DNA from: an uncultured Collinsella sp.
GTDB taxonomy: Bacteria > Actinomycetota > Coriobacteriia > Coriobacteriales > Coriobacteriaceae
Reading direction: 5' to 3'
DNA length: 44,939 bases
Assembly (NCBI GenBank): GCA_900546115.1
Contig: URBQ01000022.1
Coordinates: 1 to 44,939, forward strand
The notes under the pieces: model-generated
Databases searched by the model: none
What the model was told of the DNA's origin: nothing
Seen by the model: only the letters and a program-made list of their open reading frames with translations
Program-made: the position numbers and the translations under genes
Part shown: one piece after another, positions 1-8,815 of the stretch
Layout of the letters: the number at the start of each line of letters is the position of its first letter
Position numbering within the stretch: the first letter of the stretch is position 1

Positions 1-53
1 TCGACCGACTCACATACTTTCCCTCAGCCAATGGTCCCGAGAGGTTATCCGAA

Positions 54-144
54 GGCCCGCCCGCCGGGAGGGGTTTCTTCTGAGTGATCCCGCAGCGCGA
101 AGCGCGAGGACCAGCGAAGAAGAAACCCCGCAGGCGGGCGGGCC
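54..144 (-). terminator. long interrupted inverted repeat downstream of the Ca2+-ATPase gene
   Basis: Outer arms GGCCCGCCCGCC (54-65) and GGCGGGCGGGCC (133-144) are perfect complements. Inner arms GGGGTTTCTTC (70-80) and GAAGAAACCCC (119-129) also pair, leaving a 38-nt GC-rich apex. It sits 13 nt past the stop codon of the minus-strand ATPase gene, so it probably ends that transcript. There is no U-run after the stem, so a classical intrinsic terminator is not certain; it could be a processed or protective 3' hairpin. Confidence 0.45.
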
Positions 145-156
145 CGGACAGGTACG

Positions 157-2838
157 TTACTCTTTCTCCACCGCGCGCATGATCGCCTTGTAGATCTCCA
201 TCAACGGGATGATCAGGAAGGCCAGGCCCAGCGCGGCAAGAACGCCCTTGAGCTCAAGCGTCACAGGGCCAAAGAACATCTCGGCAAGCGTCGGCTGCAC
301 GGTCACGATCACCGTCAGCACCAGTGCCAGAGCGGCGGAAGCCCACAGCCACTTGTTCTGCTTCTTCATGGTGAACAGCGACGCACGACGGCTGCGCATA
401 TTGAAGCAGTGGAAGATCTCGACCATGTTGAGCGTGATGAACGCCATCATCACGCCTTCCTCGTCGGCATTGCCGGCGATCATATCGGCGATGTGGATGT
501 AGCCCATGTCAAAGTACACGCCCACAAAGAAGCTCGCCAGCACCAGCACGGTGATGATCAGGCCCTGGACCACGCAGTCCAGGCCCATATTGCCGGCAAA
601 GACACCATCCTTGGCGTTGCGCGGCTTGCGCTTCATGATGTCGCCCTCGGCGTCCTCCATGCCCAGCGCGAGCGCAGGGAAGCAGTCGGTAACCAGGTTC
701 ACCCACAGCAGCTGCACCGGCTGGAAGATGGTAAAGCCGATGAGCGTGGCGATAAACACCGAGAAGACCTCGGCAAGGTTGGCCGAAAGCAGGAACTGGA
801 TGACCTTGCGGATGTTGTCGTAGATGCGACGGCCCTCTTCGCAGGCACCGATGATGGTGGCGAAATTGTCGTCGGCAAGCACCATGTCGGCGACGTTCTT
901 GGTGACATCGGTACCGGTGATGCCCATGCCAACGCCGATGTCGGCGCGCTTGATGGACGGGGCGTCGTTGACGCCGTCGCCCGTCATGGCCACGATCTGG
1001 TCGCGCGACTTCCAAGCCTCGACGATGCGTGTCTTGTGCTCGGGCTGGACGCGGGCGTACACGCCGTAGTCCTCGATGTGCGCGTCGAGTTCCTCGTCGC
1101 TCATGCGATCGAGGTCGGCACCGGTGATGGCATGGCTGCGATCGGTGACGATGCCCAGCTGCTTGGCGATGGCCACGGCGGTGTCGATGTGGTCGCCCGT
1201 GATCATGACAGTGCGGATACCGGCGTCGTGGGCCTCGCGGATGGCTTCGGCGACCTCGGGGCGGACCGGGTCGATCATGCCGGACAGGCCGCAGAAGACC
1301 AAGTCGTGCTCGAGCGCAGCGGGGCTGCAGTCGCTCGGGACCTCGGTGTAGGTGCGGCTTGCCAGCGCCAGCACGCGCAGAGCCTCGTCGGCCATGGCCT
1401 TGTTGGCGGCCACGAGCTCGGCGCGACGCTCCTCGGTCAGCGGGACGACCTTTTCGCCCTCGTAGATATGGGTGCACAGGCCGATCACCACGTCGGGCGC
1501 GCCCTTGGTGTACTGCTCGTACTCGCCATCCAAGGTCTCGACGATCACGGACATCATCTTGCGGCCCGAGTCGAACGGGGCCTCGCCCACGCGCGGATGC
1601 TCGGCAGTCAGGCCGGTGAGGCCAGCCTTGCCGGCGTCGTTGACGAGCGCGCACTCGGTCGGCTCGCCCACGGCCTCGCCCAGCTCCTCGTCCCACTGAG
1701 CATCGGAGCACAGCGCCATGCCGGCCAGGAACTTCTCCTTGGGCGCAGCGAGCTCGTGCTTGACGACGGTCATCTTGTTCTGGGTAAGGGTACCGGTCTT
1801 GTCGGAGCAGATGGTCTGTGTGCAGCCAAGGGTCTCGACAGCAGAGAGCTTGCGGATAATCGCCTGGCGCTTGGCCATCTTGGTCACGCCAAGCGAAAGG
1901 ACGATGGTCACGACGGCAACAAGGCCCTCGGGGATGGCGGCGACGGCGAGCGAGACGGCAACCATAAAGGTGTCGAGCAGGGCAGTCGGATCGGTAAGGA
2001 CGTTGCCCACGCCGTGGCGGAGGATGTCAACGCCAAAGATGACGACGCAGATGACGATCACCATGATGGTGAGGATGCGGCTGAGCTCGGCGAGCTTCAC
2101 CTGCAGCGGCGTGAGCTCTTCCTTGGCCTCGGCCAGGGCGCCGGCGATCTTGCCCATCTCGGTGTTCATGCCGGTGCCGACCACGACGGCGCGACCACGG
2201 CCGTACACGACGGTGGAGCCCATATAGCACATGTTCTTACGGTCGCCGAGCGGCACGTCGTCGGTGCCGGCGGCGAGCTCGATCACGTTGGCATGCTTCT
2301 CGACGGGCACGGACTCGCCGGTGAGCGCGGCCTCTTCGATCTTCATCGTGGCGCTCTCGAGCACGCGGCAGTCGGCCGGGACGGAGTCGCCCGCCTCGAG
2401 CATGATCACGTCGCCGGGCACGAGCTCGGCGCTCGGCAGGTGCACGAGCTTGCCGTCGCGTAGCACCTTGGACTGCGCCGCACTCATCTCCTGCAGGGCC
2501 TCGAGGGCCTCCTCGCTCTTGGCTTCCTGGACCACGCCCAGCACCGAGTTGACGATAACGACGAACATGATGATGGCAACATCGGCAAAGTCGGGCTCGC
2601 CCTTGACCATGCCCGTGAGCGCACTGATGACGGCGGCAACGATCAGCATGATGACCATAGGGTCAGCCATCTGTTCAAAGAAACGCTTCCACAGCGGCGT
2701 CTTCTCAGCTTCCTCGAGCTTGTTAGGGCCTGTCTTGGCGAGGCGCGAAGACGCCTCGTCGTTGCTCAGGCCGAGGTTCTCATCGACACCTTGGTCGCTG
2801 AGCACCTCCGCCGCGGCGGACAGGTATTCCTTTTGCAT
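157..2838 (-). CDS. P-type Ca2+-transporting ATPase (P2A/PMCA-like)
   Basis: An 893-residue P-type ATPase of normal length for the P2 class that pumps cations, most likely Ca2+, out of the cell using ATP. The actuator loop TGES is near residues 173-176. The phosphorylation motif SDKTGTLT puts the phosphorylated Asp at about 346. The Ca2+-site helix motif AIPEGL is at about 301-306. Later helices carry SANLAEV and WVNLVTD, matching the site-forming Asn/Glu of M5 and Asn/Thr/Asp of M6 in SERCA-like pumps. TGDGVNDAP is the hinge motif. The start at 2838 is preceded by AGGAGGGG at about 8 nt. It is a single-gene unit, divergent from pyk. Na+ or Mn2+ transport is a less likely alternative. Confidence 0.93.
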   Translation of the reverse strand: MQKEYLSAAAEVLSDQGVDENLGLSNDEASSRLAKTGPNKLEEAEKTPLWKRFFEQMADPMVIMLIVAAVISALTGMVKGEPDFADVAIIMFVVIVNSVLGVVQEAKSEEALEALQEMSAAQSKVLRDGKLVHLPSAELVPGDVIMLEAGDSVPADCRVLESATMKIEEAALTGESVPVEKHANVIELAAGTDDVPLGDRKNMCYMGSTVVYGRGRAVVVGTGMNTEMGKIAGALAEAKEELTPLQVKLAELSRILTIMVIVICVVIFGVDILRHGVGNVLTDPTALLDTFMVAVSLAVAAIPEGLVAVVTIVLSLGVTKMAKRQAIIRKLSAVETLGCTQTICSDKTGTLTQNKMTVVKHELAAPKEKFLAGMALCSDAQWDEELGEAVGEPTECALVNDAGKAGLTGLTAEHPRVGEAPFDSGRKMMSVIVETLDGEYEQYTKGAPDVVIGLCTHIYEGEKVVPLTEERRAELVAANKAMADEALRVLALASRTYTEVPSDCSPAALEHDLVFCGLSGMIDPVRPEVAEAIREAHDAGIRTVMITGDHIDTAVAIAKQLGIVTDRSHAITGADLDRMSDEELDAHIEDYGVYARVQPEHKTRIVEAWKSRDQIVAMTGDGVNDAPSIKRADIGVGMGITGTDVTKNVADMVLADDNFATIIGACEEGRRIYDNIRKVIQFLLSANLAEVFSVFIATLIGFTIFQPVQLLWVNLVTDCFPALALGMEDAEGDIMKRKPRNAKDGVFAGNMGLDCVVQGLIITVLVLASFFVGVYFDMGYIHIADMIAGNADEEGVMMAFITLNMVEIFHCFNMRSRRASLFTMKKQNKWLWASAALALVLTVIVTVQPTLAEMFFGPVTLELKGVLAALGLAFLIIPLMEIYKAIMRAVEKE

Positions 2839-3211
2839 ATAGAGTCCCCTCCTGGGATTCGGGCCACTCAGCAGATTGATGCCCGATCATAATTCCCAGG
2901 AGAAGGGCAAGGGCTCATCAAGGCTGCCGTGCTGAGCGGCAGTTGATAGTGGAGCTATGGTACCCCAAAGCGACGCGTCTAGCCAAAACAATCGGTTTGG
3001 AAATATGGTCCGCACGCAACGGTGCAGACCGTGTGATGCTCAACATTGGTAAAACGTTTTTTCTTCGGCACATCGCCAAACTGACATATCGCCCAGATAG
3101 CAGCGGTTAGAGCGGTTGGTAAAGATTTTTCACATACCGTTTTTCTCGCAAAAAATGAACTTCCATTTCGGCATACGGTCGATTTTTTGGGGTATTCGGT
3201 CGGCATTTCGT

Positions 3212-3217
3212 TATAAT
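3212..3217 (+). promoter_or_regulatory. probable -10 element of the pyk promoter in the 2839-3280 gap
   Basis: A perfect TATAAT lies 64 nt before the pyk start codon. The matching -35 is poor: TTGGGG ends 19 nt upstream. The rest of the 442-nt gap between the divergent ATPase and pyk genes is AT-richer than its surroundings. It holds a small hairpin (CTGCCG 2924-2929 with CGGCAG 2937-2942) and no convincing gene. Confidence 0.5.
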
Positions 3218-3280
3218 CATTTCGGTTTTATTTCTTATGGTTTATCTATCAGCGCAAGACGATGTCAGATGGAGGTCTGA

Positions 3281-4741
3281 ATGTACAAGCGCACCAAGAT
3301 TGTATGCACCATGGGTCCCGCCTGCGATAGCGACGAGACCATCCGCGAGATGATCAAGGCGGGCATGAACGTCGCCCGTTTTAACTTCTCGCACGGATCC
3401 TACGACGAGCACCACGGTCGCATCGAGCGCGTCCGTCGTATTTCCAAGGAGCTCGGTCTGCCCGTCGGCATCCTGCTCGACACCAAGGGCCCCGAGGTCC
3501 GCACCGGCCTTCTGGTCGATGGCAAGAAGGTTGCCGTCAAGACCGGCGACAAGATTGTCGTCACCGCTCAGCCCACGTCCGAGGATTTCCACGGCACCGC
3601 TGAGCACATCTCCCTCGACTACCTGGCTCTGCCCTCCGAGGTCGAGAAGGGCTCCCTCATCCTGATCGATGACGGCCTGGTTGCCCTCGAGGTCGAGTCC
3701 GTCAGCGGCCAGGACATGACCTGCGTCGTTAAGAACGACGGCCTGATTGGCGAGCGCAAGGGCGTCAACATGCCCAACGTCAACATTTCGCTGCCCGCCA
3801 TCACCGAGCGCGATCGTCAGGACATCCTCTTTGGCCTGACCGAGAACATCGACTACATCGCCGCTTCCTTCATCCGTGACGGCGAGTCCGTCCGCGGCAT
3901 CCGCAAGCTTTGCCGCGAGAACGGTGGCGAGCACGTGACGATCTTCCCGAAGATCGAGTGCGCCCTGGGCGTCGAGAACTTCGACGAGATCCTCGAGGCT
4001 TCCGACGGCATCATGGTCGCCCGTGGCGACCTGGGTATCGAGATCAAGCCCGAGCTCGTTCCGCACATCCAGAAGGAGATCATCGCCAAGTGCAACGCGG
4101 CCTACAAGCCCGTTATCACCGCTACGCAGATGCTCGACTCCATGCAGCAGAACCCGCGCCCGACGCGCGCCGAGGTTGCCGACGTTGCTAACGCCATCTA
4201 CGACGGCACCGACGCCGTTATGCTGTCCGGCGAGTCCGCTGCCGGTAAGTACCCGGTCGAGGCCGTTAAGATGCAGGCCAGCATTGCTCTCGAGACCGAG
4301 AAGTACCTCCCGGCCCACGCTCCGCTCGAGGTTCCGGCCGACGCTCACGGCACCCGCGTCGTCAACAACGTTGTGGGTATGTCCGCTGTGAACATGGCCA
4401 CCACCGTTGGCGCCAAGTGCATCACCGTGCCGACGACCACCGGTCGTACCGCTCGCCTGATCTCGCACTTCCGCCCCAACATGCCGATCTGCGCGTTCTC
4501 CCGCCACGAGTGGGCCGTCCAGCAGATGATCATGTACTGGGGCGTTATCCCGCACCAGGCCGAGATTACCCAGGGCACCGTCAACGGCACGATCGTCAAG
4601 GCGATCGAGACCGCTAAGGAGCTCGGCTACGTCGAGGCTGGCGATTTGACCGTCGCTACCGCCGGCGATCCCCGCATGAGCGTCCAGCTCGAGGACAAGG
4701 TCTCCTCGACCAACGTCGCTTACGTCGCTCAGGTGCGTTAA
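3281..4741 (+). CDS. pyk: pyruvate kinase
   Basis: Catalyses phosphoenolpyruvate + ADP to pyruvate + ATP, the last ATP-yielding step of glycolysis, in the cytosol. The 486-residue protein starts with the typical TKIVCTMGPA and NFSHG motifs. It carries the B-domain, the active-site segment IFPKIE with the catalytic Lys, the metal-binding MVARGDLG loop, and the TATQMLDSM and MLSGESAAGKYP motifs. The length fits the A-B-C domain form with no extra PEP-utiliser domain. GGAGG stands 8 nt before the ATG. A strong terminator follows directly, so it is monocistronic. Codon use is heavily biased, as expected for a highly expressed gene. Confidence 0.97.
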   Translation: MYKRTKIVCTMGPACDSDETIREMIKAGMNVARFNFSHGSYDEHHGRIERVRRISKELGLPVGILLDTKGPEVRTGLLVDGKKVAVKTGDKIVVTAQPTSEDFHGTAEHISLDYLALPSEVEKGSLILIDDGLVALEVESVSGQDMTCVVKNDGLIGERKGVNMPNVNISLPAITERDRQDILFGLTENIDYIAASFIRDGESVRGIRKLCRENGGEHVTIFPKIECALGVENFDEILEASDGIMVARGDLGIEIKPELVPHIQKEIIAKCNAAYKPVITATQMLDSMQQNPRPTRAEVADVANAIYDGTDAVMLSGESAAGKYPVEAVKMQASIALETEKYLPAHAPLEVPADAHGTRVVNNVVGMSAVNMATTVGAKCITVPTTTGRTARLISHFRPNMPICAFSRHEWAVQQMIMYWGVIPHQAEITQGTVNGTIVKAIETAKELGYVEAGDLTVATAGDPRMSVQLEDKVSSTNVAYVAQVR

Positions 4742-4770
4742 GTCGTACTTGCAAGCATGTTTGCATTGCA

Positions 4771-4806
4771 AAGGGCCCGGAAGGCTTCGCCTTCCGGGCC
4801 CTTTTT
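4771..4806 (+). terminator. intrinsic terminator of pyk
   Basis: Perfect 15-bp stem (AAGGGCCCGGAAGGC, 4771-4785, with its complement 4789-4803), a 3-nt loop and a run of five T. It starts 30 nt after the pyk stop codon. Confidence 0.95.
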
Positions 4807-4983
4807 CTGTGTCAATGCCGGCACACGGCAAAACACGCACCCATTTCTTTACCAAAAGCGCGAAATCCACCTTTCGAGGCCCAAAAATAAAGTCCCAAGC
4901 GCTAAAAGTGTTCGCCCGATGGCGAAACCACACCTTACCCGACGCTGCTAAATCGTTTTAGCAAGAGCCAGATCGACCGCGTT

Positions 4984-5111
4984 TTCGGAAGTATGCGGCA
5001 AATTCTGAGACCTCCGAGCACACCCCGTTTTTTCGCAACAAAATGCCTGATAAACTGGCCTCAAAAGCCAGGTCTGCTCACAGGGTTCAGATTTTGCCGC
5101 ATACTTCCGAA
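4984..5111. repeat. 128-nt foldback element with 25-bp arms
   Basis: Arm 1 (4984-5008, beginning TTCGGAAGTATGCGGCAAA) and arm 2 (5087-5111) are inverted complements with one mismatch. The 78-nt centre holds a small hairpin CTGGC...GCCAG near 5055-5071. It lies 51 nt before the start of the next gene. It may be a mobile foldback (MITE-like) repeat or a structured leader or operator for that gene. No transposase is nearby. Confidence 0.75.
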
Positions 5112-5162
5112 TTGACGCTGGCATCGCACGGTCCAAAAGCACATTTCGACCAGGAGGATATC

Positions 5163-6236
5163 ATGGACCTGACGCTATGCGGTCAATCCGCTTTTTACTA
5201 TCACTGTATCCCGCCGCAGGTATTAGGGCTTTACCCCGCCATTAGCCTTGGCAATATGGATCGCAGATGTTGCGGCCTCGGAAGTCATGCAGTTGTAAAA
5301 GACCTACTTCACGCACCGCTTCACAGGTTTGTATTCACTCGAGCACAATCCGGGTCGCGAAGCCTGTTTAAATCGCACCTCCTGACCCAAGAGCCGCCTC
5401 CCGGGTCGTTTAGGCAAACTGAACATGGATTTGATGTCACGTCGCCCGAGTTTACGCTGCTCAGCCTTGCTACGCAGGTCTCACGCAACCAGTTACTCAT
5501 GGCTTGCCACGAGATGTGCGGCTCCTTTGCAGTGTTTAAGCCCTGCGAGCGAACGCAACAACAACTCGATGAAGCCATTTCGCTTAAGCTCATTCCACCC
5601 AACTGCGGTTGGGAGCGTGTTGTCGACACCAAGGGCAATGACACCAATTTGTGGAAGCGCCCGCCGCTCCTCAGCGCGGCGGATATCGCCGCGTTCGCCA
5701 AGCAGGCTGCAGGCCTGCGCGGCGTTAAACAACTGCGCTGGGCGGCCGAGCACATGACGGGGCAGACCGCCTCGCCCTTCGAAGTACAGACCTCCATACT
5801 TGTCTCGCTCCCCCGCAACGAGGGCGGCATGGGTATCAACATCGCAAACAACGTGCGCATCCCACTCAGCGACGCCGCGCGCTCACTGTATAACAAAACC
5901 TGCTGCTACGCCGATATCCTCATCGAGAGCAACAGCGACAGCATGGGCGTCATCTTGGAATGCCAAGGCCGCTCCGCCCACGATGGCGAAGCCGCAAGTC
6001 TCTCCGATGCCGAGCGCACCACCGCCCTCACAAGCATGGGCTATGACGTTATCCAGATAACCTATGAGCAAATCAAAGACACGAAGAGCTTTAACAACAT
6101 CGCCGAACTCATCCATAAAAAGGCAGGGCTCCCCTACATCCCAAAGACCGATCAGGAACGCACCACCGAAGATGCCCTGCGGCGGGAGCTATTGGTCGAT
6201 TGGGATGAGCTGTTCGCCGTCAAGCCGGCCAGCTAG
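5163..6236 (+). CDS. orphan protein with C-terminal Vsr/DUF559-like nuclease fold
   Basis: The 357-residue protein has no named function that I recognise. The C-terminal part (about 250-305) has the layout of a Vsr/DUF559-type PD-(D/E)XK domain: ADILIES, then VILECQGRSAH, then a DAERTTAL helix and YDVIQITYEQI. In active members the second motif usually reads E-x-D/K; here it is E-C-Q, so activity is open. The N-terminal part resembles the protein at 30898-32001 (a hydrophobic PEFTLLSLA/PELAFVQVA segment after a PPPGSF/PAGSF segment), so the two are distant paralogues. The start is fixed by AGGAGG at 5151-5156. The stop overlaps by 4 nt the stop of the convergent gene. It may be an AbiEi-like or nuclease-derived regulator. 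Confidence 0.7.
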   Translation: MDLTLCGQSAFYYHCIPPQVLGLYPAISLGNMDRRCCGLGSHAVVKDLLHAPLHRFVFTRAQSGSRSLFKSHLLTQEPPPGSFRQTEHGFDVTSPEFTLLSLATQVSRNQLLMACHEMCGSFAVFKPCERTQQQLDEAISLKLIPPNCGWERVVDTKGNDTNLWKRPPLLSAADIAAFAKQAAGLRGVKQLRWAAEHMTGQTASPFEVQTSILVSLPRNEGGMGINIANNVRIPLSDAARSLYNKTCCYADILIESNSDSMGVILECQGRSAHDGEAASLSDAERTTALTSMGYDVIQITYEQIKDTKSFNNIAELIHKKAGLPYIPKTDQERTTEDALRRELLVDWDELFAVKPAS

Positions 6237-7081
6237 CAGCTAGCGATCAGGGGGACTGCGGGAACGTCAGAAGCAGCAACGCGAGTCGCAAAGCCCACCT
6301 CGGTCAGCTCGATGACCTCGGTAAACGTTGCATCGAAAAACTCCTCAGTTAGCAGGCGGTATGGCGGATGATCGGGCTCACCGGGGTTTTCGCGCACAAT
6401 CTCGTGCATAACGCCGATGGTCTTGAGCACATACTCCTTATGGATGGGATACTGCCCAAAACGCGTCGCCGCAGTATACAGACGATCGGTCGCACGCGGG
6501 ATGGAAACAATGCCGAGCGTCTTACCAAACCAGTCAAAGTCACCTTGCTTTTTAATGCGGAATTCCTCGCACGGCTTGCCGCCGTGCGCCTCCAGGTACT
6601 GATTCACGCGCGTATTCCATACGGTATCGGCCACCAGATGCGACCAGACGCCCAGCGTTAAATCGAGCAACGACTGCGCCACATCTTCGGACGCAAGCGA
6701 GAACTCACAGGCGCCGGGACCGACAACCGGCTCGGCATCCCTGTAGCGCTGGGGATAGTGCACGCGATTCAGTCGCTCGCGTTCCTCGATAATCGAGGTC
6801 GCCGCGGCCGGAGCACCGGTGGGCAAACTTTTAAGCAACGGTGCCACATAGGTATCCCAGAACTCATGCTCACGAGGCTTAGGGATAGGCTCGGGCTTGG
6901 CAAAGTGCGTAATGCGGTACGGGATGGGATCGGCAATGCCGGGAACCATATAGCCCACAAAAATGTCCGGAACCACGCAGCCAAACAAAAAGGCATTGCG
7001 GTCGCGCACGCTATTGGCTAGCGCACCGGTGCGCTCCAGCAAACGCTCCGTCTGAGCGATATGAATGTTCCAGCTTGGCAT
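6233..7081 (-). CDS. zinc-dependent phospholipase C-like protein
   Basis: About 282 residues resembling the bacterial Zn-dependent phospholipase C/S1-P1 nuclease-type helical family (Zn_dep_PLPC). It begins PSWNIHIAQ, has an early CVVPDIF segment and a GVWSHLVADTVWN helix, with His and Asp residues spread as expected for a tri-zinc site. No signal peptide is visible, so it may act in the cytosol. The start at 7081 fits the family N-terminus; an in-frame ATG at 7093 is the alternative. It is the last gene behind the nickel/cobalt ECF genes, 67 nt downstream of the ATPase gene, and shares four bases with the convergent gene's stop. The substrate is unknown. Confidence 0.7.
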   Translation of the reverse strand: MPSWNIHIAQTERLLERTGALANSVRDRNAFLFGCVVPDIFVGYMVPGIADPIPYRITHFAKPEPIPKPREHEFWDTYVAPLLKSLPTGAPAAATSIIEERERLNRVHYPQRYRDAEPVVGPGACEFSLASEDVAQSLLDLTLGVWSHLVADTVWNTRVNQYLEAHGGKPCEEFRIKKQGDFDWFGKTLGIVSIPRATDRLYTAATRFGQYPIHKEYVLKTIGVMHEIVRENPGEPDHPPYRLLTEEFFDATFTEVIELTEVGFATRVAASDVPAVPLIASC

Positions 7082-7160
7082 AGCCACCCCCATAAAAACC
7101 TGGATAACTATACCATCACGGCAAAGCCGCGCGGGCGGCTACGCACGCTCTACGCAGCAA

Positions 7161-7916
7161 CTATTCCGCAGCGCCGCTCTCGGTTCCATACGACGACACC
7201 GGCGCCTCGACCACATGGTGATATCGATCGATATAGATGGCGCGGGCACCCAGGCGCCGCACCAAATCCTGATGATGCGTACTCATCAAAACCGTCTTAC
7301 CGGCAGCAACGTAGGCCAGCAAAAAGTTGACTACGATGTCGCACGAGTCCTCATCGAGCCCGTTGGTGGGCTCATCGAGCACTAGGATATCGGGGTTCAT
7401 CGATACGACCGCCGCCAGCGCAACGCGTTTCTTTTGCCCGCCCGAAAGCTGATAGGGCGAGGCATCGACCAGATCGGCAACCTGGAACAGCTCCATGGCA
7501 TCGCGGACGCGGCGCTCGAGCTCGTCTGTCGGCAGCCCCATCTGCGCGGGACCAAAAGCAACTTCCTCGCCCACCGTGGCACAGAACAGCTGGGCGTCGG
7601 CATTCTGGAACACAAAGCCCACGCGCTGATGAAAACGCTGAGCGGCTGCGGAATCCTTGAGATATGCCGCATCGACCACGCGCCCATCGAACAGGTACGC
7701 ACCCGCGTCCGTAAGCTCAAGGCCGTTAATAAGGCGCATGATCGTCGTCTTGCCACAACCGTTAGGACCAAGCAGGGCAACGAGTTCACCACGATCGACC
7801 TGCAGCGAAACGCCGTCGACCACCGTATGCCCCGTATATGAGAACACCACGTTGCGCAGCTCGATGAGCGGCGCGGCCTCGCCGCCCGCACCGTTCGTGC
7901 CCGCCGCACTATTCAT
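7161..7916 (-). CDS. nikO: ECF transporter ATPase, nickel/cobalt type (NikO/CbiO)
   Basis: The ATP-hydrolysing subunit of an energy-coupling-factor importer. It has Walker A GPNGCGKTT, Q-loop FVFQNADAQLF, signature LSGGQKKRVALA, Walker B ILVLDEPTNGLDE and an H-loop STHHQD, all within about 250 residues. The start is not settled: ATG at 7916 is used here. A TTG at 7928 sits behind a better GGGAAGGG, and an ATG at 7952 is also in frame. The frame stays open further upstream into nikQ, but that part is compositionally non-coding. It follows nikQ and nikMN in the same operon. Confidence 0.9.
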   Translation of the reverse strand: MNSAAGTNGAGGEAAPLIELRNVVFSYTGHTVVDGVSLQVDRGELVALLGPNGCGKTTIMRLINGLELTDAGAYLFDGRVVDAAYLKDSAAAQRFHQRVGFVFQNADAQLFCATVGEEVAFGPAQMGLPTDELERRVRDAMELFQVADLVDASPYQLSGGQKKRVALAAVVSMNPDILVLDEPTNGLDEDSCDIVVNFLLAYVAAGKTVLMSTHHQDLVRRLGARAIYIDRYHHVVEAPVSSYGTESGAAE

Positions 7917-7974
7917 ATCGATCGTCAAAACGTCGCCCTTCCCTATTTGCATCCCCAGCAAGAACCAGCAGAGC

Positions 7975-8811
7975 CTACAGCACGGCGCACAACACTGCCA
8001 GCAGTGCCACGCCGGCCGCATAGACCGCATCGCGCCAGCCAAACCCGGCGCGCGCGGGCGCCGGATACGCACCGGCAAAGCCACGGCAAAGCATAGCCTC
8101 GTCCATCGCGTGGCTACATTCCATCGCCTTGATAAACGTCATGCCCATGATACCCGCCAGCGAGTCGGTGCGCGAAAAACCCGCAGGCGCACGACCCACA
8201 CTGCGCAGCATGACCGATTCGCACAGATCGTGCGCCGTGCGACCCAGCACCTCGATGTGCTTGAGCGCTATATCAAACGTAAAGATAACTTCGTCGGGCA
8301 GACGTAGCGTCTTGAGCGCCGCCGACATGCGGCTCCAGGTAAGCGTCCACGAAACACCCAGCACCAGCGACACATTAATGAAAGTCTTGAGCGCGATCTT
8401 GAGCATGGCGCCCGCGGCAGACGCGCCCAGCAGCAGGGCAGGCAGTGCCAGAACCACCGCAAGCCCCGTGGCGCCGAGCGCCGGTACAAAGGTCGCACGC
8501 AGCCCGCGTGCGGGGCGCACCGCGACCAACACCAGCGCGATAGCCGCCATCAGCATCAGGTACAGCGGGCTTTGCGTCAGGCACACGCACAGGACGCAGA
8601 CGAACATCCCCACCAGGCGCACCGGAGCCGAAACGCAAGAAAGGGCGCAGTCGACCATCGACCCGCCCTCGTGCGCGCCTCCACCCAGGCGAACCCGCTC
8701 AAGCAGGCTCGCCAGGTGCAGGACGTTCTTTTGCATCACACGATGCCGAGCCCCCGCGGGCTCGTAACGCTGCTCGACCGCAAGCCAGCTAGGCAGCTCG
8801 ACCATCTGCAT
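7975..8811 (-). CDS. nikQ: ECF transporter transmembrane subunit, nickel/cobalt type (NikQ/CbiQ)
   Basis: A 278-residue membrane protein with several hydrophobic helices and the coupling-helix motif region typical of the T component, seen in SVGRAPAGFSRTDSLAG and AMLCRGFAG. It joins the substrate-binding M/N subunit to the ATPase. It starts 4 nt after the nikMN stop, so translation is probably coupled. It could serve cobalt rather than nickel; the upstream operator favours nickel. Confidence 0.87.
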   Translation of the reverse strand: MQMVELPSWLAVEQRYEPAGARHRVMQKNVLHLASLLERVRLGGGAHEGGSMVDCALSCVSAPVRLVGMFVCVLCVCLTQSPLYLMLMAAIALVLVAVRPARGLRATFVPALGATGLAVVLALPALLLGASAAGAMLKIALKTFINVSLVLGVSWTLTWSRMSAALKTLRLPDEVIFTFDIALKHIEVLGRTAHDLCESVMLRSVGRAPAGFSRTDSLAGIMGMTFIKAMECSHAMDEAMLCRGFAGAYPAPARAGFGWRDAVYAAGVALLAVLCAVL

Positions 8812-8815
8812 GCGC

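Noticed and set aside
409..2463. Long open frame opposite the Ca2+-ATPase gene
   Set aside because: It is an antisense shadow rich in His, Asp, Gly and Val, with no ribosome site and no domain.
2979..3206. 75-codon frame in the gap before pyk
   Set aside because: No ribosome site, odd composition and overlap with the pyk promoter region.
3242..4933. Open frame opposite pyk
   Set aside because: Antisense shadow of a highly biased gene; no start signal.
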